From contig NZ_NEHO01000001.1 of the NCBI RefSeq assembly GCF_002113375.1, positions 342,950 to 406,949 on the forward strand: a DNA stretch of 64,000 nucleotides. The letters are read 5' to 3'. This stretch comes from Pseudomonas sp. R37(2017) (GTDB lineage Bacteria; Pseudomonadota; Gammaproteobacteria; Pseudomonadales; Pseudomonadaceae). Position 1 is the stretch's first letter; the number at the start of each line of letters is the position of its first letter. The translations under genes and the position numbers were made by a program. The notes below the pieces were generated by a model. It was not told the DNA's origin. It worked only from the letters and a program-made list of their open reading frames with translations, and made no database searches. Positions 45,267-53,254 of this stretch are shown here, in pieces.

Positions 45267-45857
45267 ATGTCCGTTCCACAAACGATGTTTCAACTCAGCG
45301 GCCGCGGTTATCCGCCAGCCAAACTGAGTCATGCGACCCTGATCATCATCGATGCCCAAAAAGAATACCTCAGCGGCCCCCTGGCCCTGAGTGGCATGGA
45401 TGAGGCTGTCGCGAACATCAAGCAATTGCTCGCCGCTGCCCGCGCCGCCGGCCGGCCGATCGTGCACGTCCGCCACCTCGGTACACTCGGCGGGTTGTTC
45501 AACCCCCAGGGTGTAGGTGGAGAGTTCATTCCAGGCCTGGAGGCGCAGAGCGATGAAACCGTCATCGGCAAAATGTTGCCAAGCGCGTTTCACGGCACCG
45601 AACTGGCAAAACGCCTGGAAGACCTCGGTGCCCTTGACCTGATCGTCTGCGGCTTCATGAGCCACTCCAGCGTCAGCACCACAGTGCGCGCCGCCAAGAA
45701 CCTGGGTTTCCGCTGCACCCTGGTGGAAGACGCCTGCGCCACCCGCGATCTGCCCTACAAGGGTGGTGTGCTCAGTGCCGCACACGTTCATCAGACGGAG
45801 ATGGCGATCATGGGCGACAACTTCGCCACCCTCGCGCTGACCCGCGAACTGATCTGA
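45267..45857 (+). CDS. Isochorismatase-like cysteine-hydrolase family protein with Ser at the Cys position
   Basis: A 196-residue cytoplasmic hydrolase of the isochorismatase fold. The catalytic Asp29 is in IIIDAQKEYL and Lys102 in GKMLPSAF. The nucleophile motif, usually MTHMCVSSTVRAA, reads MSHSSVSTTVRAA, so the Cys is Ser135. Amidohydrolases of this fold need the Cys, while true isochorismatases such as PhzD do not. The ATG at 45267 has AGGAG upstream. It stands alone between prmB and a small membrane protein gene. Exact substrate unknown. Confidence 0.82.
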   Translation: MSVPQTMFQLSGRGYPPAKLSHATLIIIDAQKEYLSGPLALSGMDEAVANIKQLLAAARAAGRPIVHVRHLGTLGGLFNPQGVGGEFIPGLEAQSDETVIGKMLPSAFHGTELAKRLEDLGALDLIVCGFMSHSSVSTTVRAAKNLGFRCTLVEDACATRDLPYKGGVLSAAHVHQTEMAIMGDNFATLALTRELI

Positions 45858-45988
45858 TCGACACTCAATGAGCGGCCTGGAGCGCCGCTCATCCGCAAAA
45901 ACCTCTCATTCCCCGTAATTGTCTTAGCCTCAGGAACATCCCGGTCAACTCCCGGTCGAAGGGCCGATACCCATTGAGGAAGGTCGGA

Positions 45989-46309
45989 ATGAAGTTATCC
46001 GATGGTTTTGATGCTCGCCGCCTGCGGCCCAAAGGCCAACGCAACTGGCGTTTTAGAATCGGCGCAGCATTCGCTGCCTTGCTGGCAATGAGTGGCGTGC
46101 TGCTCGCCATGGCCGCTGCCGCCGCGCTGTTCGGCCATGTACCTGCCCTGGGCGAGTTGAACAGCAACCGCGCCGGTGCGGCAGTGATTCTGGCGATCGG
46201 CCTGTTCGTGCTGTACCTCGGAGTATGGCTGTGGCGTCGTTGCCGGCGCCGCTCGCGGCAATCGCGGGAGCTGGCCATGTCCCCGCACCTGATGAAAAAA
46301 CACGACTGA
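45989..46309 (+). CDS. Two-helix membrane protein, hypothetical
   Basis: A 106-residue inner-membrane protein with helices at about 25-48 and 62-82, a basic N-terminus (RRLRPKGQRNWRFRIG) and a basic arginine-rich segment after the second helix (RRCRRRSRQSREL). The ATG at 45989 has GAGGAAGG upstream. No known family. It precedes the Smr gene by 88 nt. Confidence 0.65.
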   Translation: MKLSDGFDARRLRPKGQRNWRFRIGAAFAALLAMSGVLLAMAAAAALFGHVPALGELNSNRAGAAVILAIGLFVLYLGVWLWRRCRRRSRQSRELAMSPHLMKKHD

Positions 46310-46397
46310 GACCAGGGTCGAGACCGGGCTCCGTGCGTTTTGTCGCGCCCCATTCGCTTCGAGTTGGGTAAACTGGCCGCCCTTCGCGGAGGCTGAC

Positions 46398-46955
46398 ATG
46401 CAAGACGACGATTTTTCCCTGTTCAAAAGTGCGATCCAAGGCGTCAAGCCGATCAAGCACGATCGCGCCGAAACCGGCAAACCCAAGACTGACCGCGCGC
46501 AGATCGCCAAGCTGCGCCAGGCGGCCACTGTTCGCGCCGATGCCACCACCGTCGACGGCCTGTCCGATCAGTTCGTCATCGACGTCGGTCCTGAAGACGA
46601 ACTGATGTGGGCACGTGACGGCGTGCAGGAAAGCCAGATGCGCAAGCTCAAGATCGGACAGATTCCGTTCGAAGGCAGCCTCGACCTGCACGGCATGAGC
46701 GTGGAAAAAGCCCGGGAAACCCTCTGGGCGTTCCTGGCCGAAGCGACCAGATTCGAAATCCGCTGCGTGCGCGTCACCCATGGCAAGGCTGTTCGCCTCG
46801 ACGGCAAGCGGCCGATGATCAAAAGCCACGTCAACACCTGGCTGCGCCAGCATCCACAGGTACTCGGCTTCACCTCGTGCCAGGCCAGACATGGCGGTGC
46901 CGGCGCGGTTTACGTGATGCTCAAGCGCACCATGATGGAAGGTCGCGACGAGTAA
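46398..46955 (+). CDS. Smr-domain protein
   Basis: A 185-residue cytoplasmic protein with a C-terminal Smr domain (about 90-180). The motif LDLHGMSVEKARETL and the basic RVTHGKA match the MutS2-associated Smr nuclease domain, and the closing ARHGGAGAVYVMLKR carries the GxG. The N-terminal part (1-85) is the helical extension typical of SmrA. The ATG at 46398 has GCGGAGG upstream. Recent work on related Smr proteins points to cleavage of collided-ribosome mRNA; that is only an analogy here. Confidence 0.9.
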   Translation: MQDDDFSLFKSAIQGVKPIKHDRAETGKPKTDRAQIAKLRQAATVRADATTVDGLSDQFVIDVGPEDELMWARDGVQESQMRKLKIGQIPFEGSLDLHGMSVEKARETLWAFLAEATRFEIRCVRVTHGKAVRLDGKRPMIKSHVNTWLRQHPQVLGFTSCQARHGGAGAVYVMLKRTMMEGRDE

Positions 46956-47032
46956 AGCTGACGCGCCACGCTTGCAGCGTCGTGTCAGCCACCGTACCCT
47001 TGCCCTTTGCGTAAAATCCCACAGGTAGTTTC

Positions 47033-47578
47033 ATGTCCCTGGAACAGAATTACACCGCGATCCTTGGCCAACTGGGCGAGGACGTCTCCCGCGAGGGCCT
47101 GCTCGACACGCCCAAGCGTGCCGCCAAAGCCATGCAGTACCTCTGCCGCGGCTATGAACAGACACTGGAAGAGGTCACCAACGGTGCCCTCTTCAGCTCC
47201 GACAACAGCGAAATGGTGCTGGTCAAGGACATCGAGTTGTACTCGCTGTGCGAACACCACCTGCTGCCGTTCATCGGCAAAGCGCATGTTGCCTACATCC
47301 CGAGCGGCAAGGTCCTGGGCCTGTCGAAGGTGGCGCGGATCGTCGACATGTACGCGCGCCGCCTGCAGATCCAGGAAAACCTCAGCCGCCAGATCGCCGA
47401 TGCGGTCCAGCAAGTCACCGGCGCCCTGGGTGTTGCAGTGGTGATCGAGGCCAAGCATATGTGCATGATGATGCGCGGTGTGGAAAAGCAGAATTCGTCG
47501 ATGATCACCTCGGTGATGCTCGGTGAGTTCCGCGAGAACGCAGCCACCCGCAGCGAATTCCTCAGCCTCATCAAGTAA
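47033..47578 (+). CDS. folE: GTP cyclohydrolase I FolE
   Basis: A 181-residue cytoplasmic enzyme that converts GTP to 7,8-dihydroneopterin triphosphate, the start of folate synthesis. Zinc and substrate residues lie in [11 protein letters not shown] (near 70-80), [13 protein letters not shown], and [10 protein letters not shown]. The ATG at 47033 begins [17 protein letters not shown]. Pseudomonads carry more than one FolE-type gene, so this one may be a paralogue. A terminator follows. Confidence 0.93.
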   Translation: MSLEQNYTAILGQLGEDVSREGLLDTPKRAAKAMQYLCRGYEQTLEEVTNGALFSSDNSEMVLVKDIELYSLCEHHLLPFIGKAHVAYIPSGKVLGLSKVARIVDMYARRLQIQENLSRQIADAVQQVTGALGVAVVIEAKHMCMMMRGVEKQNSSMITSVMLGEFRENAATRSEFLSLIK

Positions 47579-47592
47579 TTCGCTTTCGGAAG

Positions 47593-47621
47593 AAAACCGG
47601 CATTCATCGCCGGTTTTTTTT
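47593..47621 (+). terminator. Terminator of folE
   Basis: AAAACCGGCATTCATCGCCGG hairpin with an eight-T run, 14 nt after the folE stop. Confidence 0.9.
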
Positions 47622-47682
47622 CGCCCGTGAAAAATCAGGTAAGCTGCGCGCCTTTCTTTCCTTGCACCGTGAGGCTTTCAAC

Positions 47683-48054
47683 GTGTTCGTAAAAGCGCTT
47701 CGTGTCGGCCTTGGCCAACTGATCATCTTCATTGACTTCATCACTCGCCCAAGCAAAAAGAAGCGCCCCGCCGCTGCTCAGGCTCAAATCGATTCCGCCG
47801 CCAAGGGCCTGACCCTGTATCAATTCCACGCCTGCCCGTTCTGCGTGAAGACCCGTCGCACCCTGCGCCGCCTGAATGTGCCGGTGGCCTTGCGCGATGC
47901 GAAAAACAACGAACAGGATCGCCAGACCCTGCTGGAGCAAGGCGGCAAGATCAAGGTGCCGTGCCTGCGCATCGAAGAAAATGGCCAGACCACCTGGATG
48001 TATGAGTCCAAGGTGATCATTGATTATCTGGACAAGCGGTTTGCGACGGTCTGA
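47683..48054 (+). CDS. Glutaredoxin/GST N-terminal domain protein
   Basis: A 123-residue protein. An N-terminal hydrophobic segment (5-20) is followed by a thioredoxin-fold glutaredoxin-like domain with CPFC at about 54-57. KIKVPCLRIEENGQ carries the cis-Pro and YESKVIIDYLD the glutathione-binding residues. The GTG at 47683 has GTGAGG upstream and fits the spacing; a TTG 7 codons upstream is less likely. It probably reduces disulfides at the inner membrane face; partner unknown. Confidence 0.82.
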   Translation: MFVKALRVGLGQLIIFIDFITRPSKKKRPAAAQAQIDSAAKGLTLYQFHACPFCVKTRRTLRRLNVPVALRDAKNNEQDRQTLLEQGGKIKVPCLRIEENGQTTWMYESKVIIDYLDKRFATV

Positions 48055-48081
48055 TGTTCTTCCGTTGGGGCTGATGGCCTT

Positions 48082-48147
48082 ATCGCGAGCGTGCTCGCTC
48101 CTACAGTTGGAATGCGTTCCCCTGTAGGAGCGAGCATGCTCGCGATG
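48082..48147. repeat. REP pair, tail-to-tail, compact spacing
   Basis: The arms are in the order opposite to most pairs here: TCGCGAGCGTGCTCGCTCCT first, then TGTAGGAGCGAGCATGCTCG after about 20 nt. Confidence 0.9.
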
Positions 48148-48183
48148 AGGCCGGCACTCACAACGCAAATCTCAGACAAAAGT

Positions 48184-48205
48184 AAACCGGCCCTTGCGCC
48201 GGTTT
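48184..48205. terminator. Bidirectional hairpin between converging genes
   Basis: AAACCGGCCCTTGCGCCGGT hairpin, 8 nt after the stop of the aminotransferase gene on the minus strand and downstream of the glutaredoxin-like gene on the plus strand. Confidence 0.55.
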
Positions 48206-48213
48206 ATTTGTTA

Positions 48214-49380
48214 TCAGGCCGCCTGCGCCGCTTGCGCCTGTCGCACCACCGCCGCCAACCGCTTGAGCCCTTCATCCAGCCGCGCCGGGTCGATGTGGCT
48301 GAAGTTCAAGCGCAAGTACCCCGGGTGCTTGTCCGGCTCAGGGAAGAACGGCTCGCCCGGCATGAATGCCACGTCATTGGCCAATGCGGCGTTGAGCAAG
48401 GTTCGAGTGTCCACTGGCCGCTTGAGCTTCAGCCAGAAAAACAGCCCGCCCTGCGGTTCGTTCCAATCCGCCAGTTCAGCAAAGTGAGTTTGCAGCGCCA
48501 CCTGGAACGCATCCCGCCGCTCCCGGTAAAAATCACGCAATTGACTGCGGTGTTGTCGGTATTTTTCACTGCCGATCCATTGCAGCGCTTGCCACTGACC
48601 GACTCGATTGGTGTGCAGATCCGCCGACTGTTTGAGTTTCAACAGATGGGGAAACAGGTCCGGGCTGGCGATCAGGTAGCCAACGCGCAAACCCGGCAGC
48701 AGGGTTTTCGACACAGTACCGGTGTAGATCCAACTGGCTTTTTTCAAGCGACTGACAATGGGTGTGGCGCTGCCACCATCGAAGGTCAGTTCGCGATAAG
48801 GCTCGTCCTCGATCAGGGTGACGCCGAATTCATCGAGCAACGCCGCCACCGCGTCGCGCTTGGCTTCGCTGTAGCGCACCGCCGAAGGATTCTGGAACGT
48901 CGGGATCAGGTAGATGAAGGCTGGGCGGTGTTGTTCCAGGCGAGTGCGCAACTGCGCCAGGTTCGGACCGTCAGCCTCCAGCGGCACGGTCAGGCAGTCG
49001 GCGCCGAACAGCTGGAAAATCTGCAATGCCGCCAGATAAGTCGGCGCCTCAAGCAGGATCTCGGTGCCCTTGTCGATGTACAGCTTGGCCGCCAGATCCA
49101 GGGTTTGCTGGGAGCCGCTGACCACCAGCACCTGGCTGGCCTCGCATGCCACTCCCAACGCCCGTGCCTCGGCGGCCAACGTTTCACGCAGCGCCGGCTC
49201 GCCTTCGCTCATGCCGTATTGGCCCATGGATACCGGCATCTGGGCCCAATCGACCGTCGGCAGCATGGCTTCGGCCGGCAAGCCACCGGCAAAGGACATC
49301 ATCTGTGGACGCTGAGCCGCGGCAAGGATTTCACGGATCAAAGAACTTTTAAGGCGCGAGACACGTTCGGAAAAAGCCAT
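48214..49380 (-). CDS. PLP-dependent aminotransferase (class I/II, LysN-like)
   Basis: A 388-residue cytoplasmic aminotransferase of fold type I. The PLP Lys is in the GTVSKTLLPGLRVGYL segment near residue 233. The N-terminal FSERVSRLKSSLIREIL and the segment NPSAVRYSEAKR fit the group of 2-aminoadipate and kynurenine aminotransferase-like proteins. The ATG at 49380 is chosen; an in-frame TTG 13 codons upstream is less likely. It is divergent from a MarR gene (82 nt between starts), which is the likely regulator. Confidence 0.88.
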   Translation of the reverse strand: MAFSERVSRLKSSLIREILAAAQRPQMMSFAGGLPAEAMLPTVDWAQMPVSMGQYGMSEGEPALRETLAAEARALGVACEASQVLVVSGSQQTLDLAAKLYIDKGTEILLEAPTYLAALQIFQLFGADCLTVPLEADGPNLAQLRTRLEQHRPAFIYLIPTFQNPSAVRYSEAKRDAVAALLDEFGVTLIEDEPYRELTFDGGSATPIVSRLKKASWIYTGTVSKTLLPGLRVGYLIASPDLFPHLLKLKQSADLHTNRVGQWQALQWIGSEKYRQHRSQLRDFYRERRDAFQVALQTHFAELADWNEPQGGLFFWLKLKRPVDTRTLLNAALANDVAFMPGEPFFPEPDKHPGYLRLNFSHIDPARLDEGLKRLAAVVRQAQAAQAA

Positions 49381-49462
49381 GGGGATCACCGGTAGCAAGG
49401 CATGGGAAAAATGAGTCAAACTTGTTGACCGAAATTACGCCTCCCGGAATGGATACGTCAAT

Positions 49463-49909
49463 ATGCTTGACCTTAAAAACCCGCTATCCCAGCAACAGGC
49501 CATGGAAGCGTTTTTCTTCGGCTACCAGGCCTTCACCGCCAAGGCCGATGAAATGCTCGAACGTCGCGGCCTGAGCCGGGTGCATCAGCGCATCGTGTTT
49601 TTCATCGCCCGCTATCCGAACCTCAGCGTCAAGGAACTGCTGGCGTTGCTCGGCGTAAGCAAGCAGGCGCTGAACATGCCGCTGCGACAATTGTTGGAGA
49701 TGCATCTGGTCGACAGCGTCGCGTCCGAAACCGACAAGCGTAAACGCCTGCTGGCGTTGACTGCAGAAGGCGCTCGCTTTGAGCAAGCGTTGCGGCGCGA
49801 GCAGGTGAAATTGCTGGAGCGGGTGTTTGCCGAGGCTGGCGAGACGGCGGTGAATGGCTGGCTGGCGGTGAATCTGGCGCTGGGGAAAAGTCATTCGCAG
49901 GCTGATTGA
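49463..49909 (+). CDS. MarR-family transcriptional regulator
   Basis: A 148-residue MarR winged-helix regulator. Recognition helix region SVKELLALLGVSKQALNMPL at about 51-72, and the wing has the DxR-like SETDKRKRLLALT pattern. The ATG at 49463 begins MLDLKNPLSQQQAMEAFF. It is divergent from the aminotransferase gene with 82 nt between them, so it probably controls that gene. Ligand unknown. Confidence 0.92.
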   Translation: MLDLKNPLSQQQAMEAFFFGYQAFTAKADEMLERRGLSRVHQRIVFFIARYPNLSVKELLALLGVSKQALNMPLRQLLEMHLVDSVASETDKRKRLLALTAEGARFEQALRREQVKLLERVFAEAGETAVNGWLAVNLALGKSHSQAD

Positions 49910-49948
49910 GGGTTTTCCTGATGAATGTGCATTGGCTGATCAGCCCCC

Positions 49949-50012
49949 TTCGCGAGCAGGCTCGCTCCCACAGTTGACTGCATTTTCATGTGGGAGCGAG
50001 CCTGCTCGCGAA
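49949..50012. repeat. REP pair (GTGGGAGCGAGC type), tail-to-tail
   Basis: TTCGCGAGCAGGCTCGCTCC facing GTGGGAGCGAGCCTGCTCGC across about 20 nt, downstream of the MarR gene. Confidence 0.92.
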
Positions 50013-50224
50013 GGCGTCGGAACCGTCGATATATCCCTATCGCCAAACTTTTCGTCGACAAAACCAAAAACATTATTTGCTTTCTTTGTATACAAAAGCA
50101 TAATCCATCTCGTGCGAGTTCCTGACCAAGCGGTCAACAAATTCGCAAGCACCTCAAAGGGCCGCTGCCACCCTCATGGGTCCGGCCCTGGAAATAAAAA
50201 TAAAACTCTTGAGGAGTACTCGCT
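50013..50224 (+). other. Control region of the AzgA-type permease gene
   Basis: The AT-rich leader of the permease. It contains TTGTATACAA at 50086-50095 and GAGGAG before the GTG start. No gene is seen. Together with the REP pair upstream, the whole gene-free gap is 315 nt. Confidence 0.5.
50086..50095. promoter_or_regulatory. TTGTATACAA operator candidate upstream of the permease
   Basis: Perfect 10-bp palindrome, 130 nt upstream of the permease start. It is identical to sites at 9755 and 53158. Confidence 0.6.
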
Positions 50225-51574
50225 GTGGAAAGCCGCAAATCCGAAGCATCGACGCTGGATCTCTCGCCGCCACTACGTAGTGGCTTGCTGGAACGCCTGT
50301 TCAAACTCAGCTTGCATGGCACCACGGTGAAGACCGAGCTGATTGCCGGCCTGACAACCTTCATCACCATGGCTTACATCATTTTCGTCAACCCCAACAT
50401 CATGGCTGACGCCGGGATCGATCACGGTGCCGCATTCGTCGCCACCTGCATCGCCGCTGCGCTCGGCTGCCTTTTGATGGGCCTGTACGCCAACTGGCCG
50501 GTCGGCCTGGCACCGGGCATGGGACTGAACGCTTTCTTCACCTACACCGTGGTCGGCACCATGGGCTACAACTGGGAAACCGCCCTCGGTGCGGTGTTCG
50601 TTTCCGGTGTGCTGTTCATGATCCTGACCTTCTCGCGAATCCGCGAGTGGCTGCTCAACAGCATTCCCGTCAGCCTGCGCTTCGCCATGGGCGCTGGCGT
50701 GGGTCTGTTCCTGGGGCTGATCGGCCTGAAAACCGCGGGTATCGTCGTCGATAGCCCGGCCACGCTGATCAAGCTCGGCTCCCTGCGCGAACCCGGCCCG
50801 CTGCTGGCCGCCGTATGTTTCCTGATGATCGCCATCCTCAGCTACCACAAGGTCTTCGGTGCAATCCTCATCAGCATCATCACCGTGACCCTCGCCGGTT
50901 GGGGCCTGGGCCTGGTGCATTACGAAGGGATCATGTCGGCCCCGCCAAGCCTGGCTCCGACCTGGATGGCCATGAATGTCGCCGGCGTGTTCAACGTCAG
51001 CATGATCAGCGTGGTCCTGGCGTTCCTCTTCGTGCACATGTTCGACACCGCCGGCACCCTGATGGGCGTTGCCCAGCGCGCCAACCTGGTCGGCGCTGAC
51101 GGCAGGATCGAAAACCTCTCCCGCGCGATGAAAGCCGACAGTGCTTCCAGCGTATTCGGCGCGGTGGTGGGTGTTCCACCCGTGACAAGCTATGTGGAAA
51201 GTGCTGCCGGCGTGGCCGCTGGTGGTCGGACTGGTCTTACCGCCGTCACCGTTGGTGTGCTATTTATAGCCGCCATGTTTTTCGCACCACTGGCCGGCAT
51301 GATTCCCGCCTATGCCACCGCTGGCGCATTGATTTATGTGGCAATGCTGATGATGGGCGGCATGGCCCACATCGAGTGGGACGAAGCGACCGACAGCATT
51401 CCGGCCATCGTTACCGCGATCATGATGCCATTGACCTTCTCGGTCGCCGACGGCATCGCGCTGGGCTTCATCACCTACGTGGCACTGAAGGCCGGCACCG
51501 GCAAGTACAAGGAAATTTCCGTGAGTCTGTGGGTGCTCTGCGCGATCTTCATCGCCAAGTTCATCTTCTTGTAA
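50225..51574 (+). CDS. NCS2-family purine permease (AzgA group)
   Basis: A 449-residue inner-membrane permease with about fourteen helices, of the AzgA group of guanine, hypoxanthine and adenine symporters. Group signatures are LTTFITMAYIIFVNPNIMADAG near residue 40, GMGLNAFFTY near residue 98 and VPPVTSYVESAAGVAAGGRTG near residue 320. The start is the GTG at 50225, with GAGGAG upstream. A TTGTATACAA site lies 130 nt upstream. A terminator follows, then a LysE-family gene. Confidence 0.92.
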   Translation: MESRKSEASTLDLSPPLRSGLLERLFKLSLHGTTVKTELIAGLTTFITMAYIIFVNPNIMADAGIDHGAAFVATCIAAALGCLLMGLYANWPVGLAPGMGLNAFFTYTVVGTMGYNWETALGAVFVSGVLFMILTFSRIREWLLNSIPVSLRFAMGAGVGLFLGLIGLKTAGIVVDSPATLIKLGSLREPGPLLAAVCFLMIAILSYHKVFGAILISIITVTLAGWGLGLVHYEGIMSAPPSLAPTWMAMNVAGVFNVSMISVVLAFLFVHMFDTAGTLMGVAQRANLVGADGRIENLSRAMKADSASSVFGAVVGVPPVTSYVESAAGVAAGGRTGLTAVTVGVLFIAAMFFAPLAGMIPAYATAGALIYVAMLMMGGMAHIEWDEATDSIPAIVTAIMMPLTFSVADGIALGFITYVALKAGTGKYKEISVSLWVLCAIFIAKFIFL

Positions 51575-51600
51575 ACCTTACGCGGGATTCGCTTCAAAAC

Positions 51601-51627
51601 AGCCTCACCCCGTCGGGTGAGGCTTTT
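51601..51627 (+). terminator. Terminator of the AzgA-type permease gene
   Basis: AGCCTCACCCCGTCGGGTGA and GGCTTTT form a stable hairpin with T-run 26 nt after the stop. Confidence 0.85.
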
Positions 51628-51646
51628 GTGCAAATGGAGGAAAGTG

Positions 51647-52273
51647 ATGAGTCTGGAAACCTGGCTGCTGTTCAGCGGCGCTGCACTGGTAGTGATCCTG
51701 ATCCCGGGGCCACTGTCGTTGCTGATGATCAGCAACAGTTTGAACTACGGTTTGGCCCGCTCTTACCCGGCGTTTCTGGGTGGCGTGATTGCTTCGATCT
51801 GCCTGCTCAGTGCTTCGGCACTGGGCCTGGGCGCCCTTCTACTGGCTTCGGAACAGCTGTTCAGCGCGCTGAAAATCGTCGGCGCGCTGTACCTGTTCTA
51901 CCTCGCCTGGCAGAGCTGGCAGCAATCGCGCCAGCCGTCCCACGGCGCTGAAGTGCCACAGGCCGCGCCGGTGCCACGCTTTCGCGCGCTGTTCGGCCGC
52001 GCGTTCATGCTCGGCGCCAGTAACCCGAAAGACATTCTGTTCTTCGCCGCTTTCCTGCCGCAGTTCTTGAACGCCGAACAAGCGTTCCTGCCGCAGTTGC
52101 TGGTGATGATCGCGACCTGGACTGTGCTCGACCTGCTGTGCAAATTGGCCTACGGCCTCGGTGCCCATGGTGCGGCGCGTTATCTGCGTAGCGGCAAGGG
52201 GCAGAGCTGGTTCAACCGTGTGAGTGCCGGGTTGTTCAGTGGGGCGGGTGCTGCCTCCCTGTTGAGCCGCTAA
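51647..52273 (+). CDS. LysE-family amino-acid exporter
   Basis: A 208-residue inner-membrane protein with about six helices. The family N-terminal pattern is seen as VVILIPGPLSLLMISNSLNYG. The ATG at 51647 has GGAGG upstream. It probably exports an amino acid or homoserine-lactone-like compound; the substrate cannot be inferred. It follows the terminator of the permease gene, so it is transcribed separately. Confidence 0.9.
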   Translation: MSLETWLLFSGAALVVILIPGPLSLLMISNSLNYGLARSYPAFLGGVIASICLLSASALGLGALLLASEQLFSALKIVGALYLFYLAWQSWQQSRQPSHGAEVPQAAPVPRFRALFGRAFMLGASNPKDILFFAAFLPQFLNAEQAFLPQLLVMIATWTVLDLLCKLAYGLGAHGAARYLRSGKGQSWFNRVSAGLFSGAGAASLLSR

Positions 52274-52283
52274 GGCCAAAAGC

Positions 52284-52348
52284 TTCGCGAGCGTGCTCGC
52301 TCCTACAGGATTGCGTCTAGCACTGTAGGAGCGAGCAGGCTCGCGATA
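52284..52348. repeat. REP pair, tail-to-tail, compact
   Basis: TTCGCGAGCGTGCTCGCTCC and GTAGGAGCGAGCAGGCTCGC separated by about 20 nt, between the converging LysE and hiuH genes. Confidence 0.9.
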
Positions 52349-52380
52349 GCGTCAGTGCAGACACCCATTTTCTCAAGACG

Positions 52381-52406
52381 AAAAAAAGCCCGCAGTGTGA
52401 GCGGGC
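52381..52406 (-). terminator. Terminator of hiuH
   Basis: GCCCGCTCACACTGCGGGCT followed by a T-run on the minus strand, about 60 nt beyond the hiuH stop. Confidence 0.85.
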
Positions 52407-52465
52407 GAAAGACCAAAGAAGCTATATGCGCAGTCGCTTCCAGGGTACGGCAGCTGCCTGGGGGA

Positions 52466-52819
52466 TCAGCTGCCGCGATAGGTGGAGTAGCTGTAAGGCG
52501 AAATCAACAACGGCACGTGGTAGTGATCCTGCTCGGCGGAGATGCCGAAACGCAGCACCACGACATCCAGGAAAGCCGGCTCCGGCAACTTCACGCCGCG
52601 GGCGCGGTAGTAATCGCCGGCATGAAACTGGACCTGATAGACCCCGGTGCGATAGTCATCGCCTTGCAGCAGCGGTGCATCGACACGGCCATCGCTGTTG
52701 GTGATTGCAGTGGCGACCAATTCCAGCTGCGAACCTTCAACGCGGTACAACTCGACCTTGATCGAACTGCCCGGGCAACCGTGTGCTGCGTCCAAAACGT
52801 GTGTAGTCAAACGTCCCAT
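52466..52819 (-). CDS. hiuH: 5-hydroxyisourate hydrolase HiuH (transthyretin-like)
   Basis: A 117-residue enzyme that hydrolyses 5-hydroxyisourate to OHCU, the second step of urate breakdown. It is a transthyretin-related protein: it begins MGRLTTHVLDAAHG with the catalytic His near residue 7, and the C-terminal YRGS tetrapeptide (SYSTYRGS) is the enzyme hallmark. HYHVPLLISP carries another active-site His. The ATG at 52819 is clear. It is divergent from the puuE operon across a 435-nt control region with two operator candidates. Confidence 0.95.
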   Translation of the reverse strand: MGRLTTHVLDAAHGCPGSSIKVELYRVEGSQLELVATAITNSDGRVDAPLLQGDDYRTGVYQVQFHAGDYYRARGVKLPEPAFLDVVVLRFGISAEQDHYHVPLLISPYSYSTYRGS

Positions 52820-52950
52820 TGATTCTGCGCGCCTGCCTGCGTGGATGCAGTCAGACTTCGCGCCTCCCGAAGTCAGTTGAAAAGGAGACCGCACCGATTC
52901 GGAGCACGAAAAGCTGCGGCGAGCGACTGATTAAGACACTTTTCAAAAAA

Positions 52951-52962
52951 ATTGTACACAAT
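52951..52962. promoter_or_regulatory. Operator candidate near hiuH (TTGTACACAA)
   Basis: ATTGTACACAAT, a variant of the TTGTATACAA site with one central base changed. It lies 132 nt upstream of the hiuH start. Confidence 0.5.
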
Positions 52963-53157
52963 AAAAACGACATATTTCACCACAGCCCCGCCATTTGTCG
53001 ATTTTCTGCCGATTTCCCGCCAAACCGCCCAGTCTATGAACCCTTCAGCAAATCACTGAGCAGTCAGGCAGATTTCTTGCTGGCTCACGCCAATAGCAGT
53101 AAAAGATGACGGTCGGTGAAAAATGCGAAAATTCAGGCTTACAAAGTGAAGATAAAG

Positions 53158-53167
53158 TTGTATACAA
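53158..53167. promoter_or_regulatory. TTGTATACAA operator candidate upstream of puuE
   Basis: Perfect 10-bp palindrome, 88 nt upstream of the puuE start. Confidence 0.6.
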
Positions 53168-53254
53168 TCACCCCATCGCTGTGACGCCAGCCTGCCAACC
53201 AATCTTCAGCTGCGTCACACCAATCGTCATCATCGAACAAGAAGGAAGCCTGCA

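Larger units (their letters stand above)
52820..53254. other. Divergent control region between hiuH and puuE
   Basis: About 435 nt without a gene, AT-rich in the middle. It contains ATTGTACACAAT at 52951-52962 (132 nt from the hiuH start) and TTGTATACAA at 53158-53167 (88 nt from puuE). It should hold both promoters. Confidence 0.6.
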
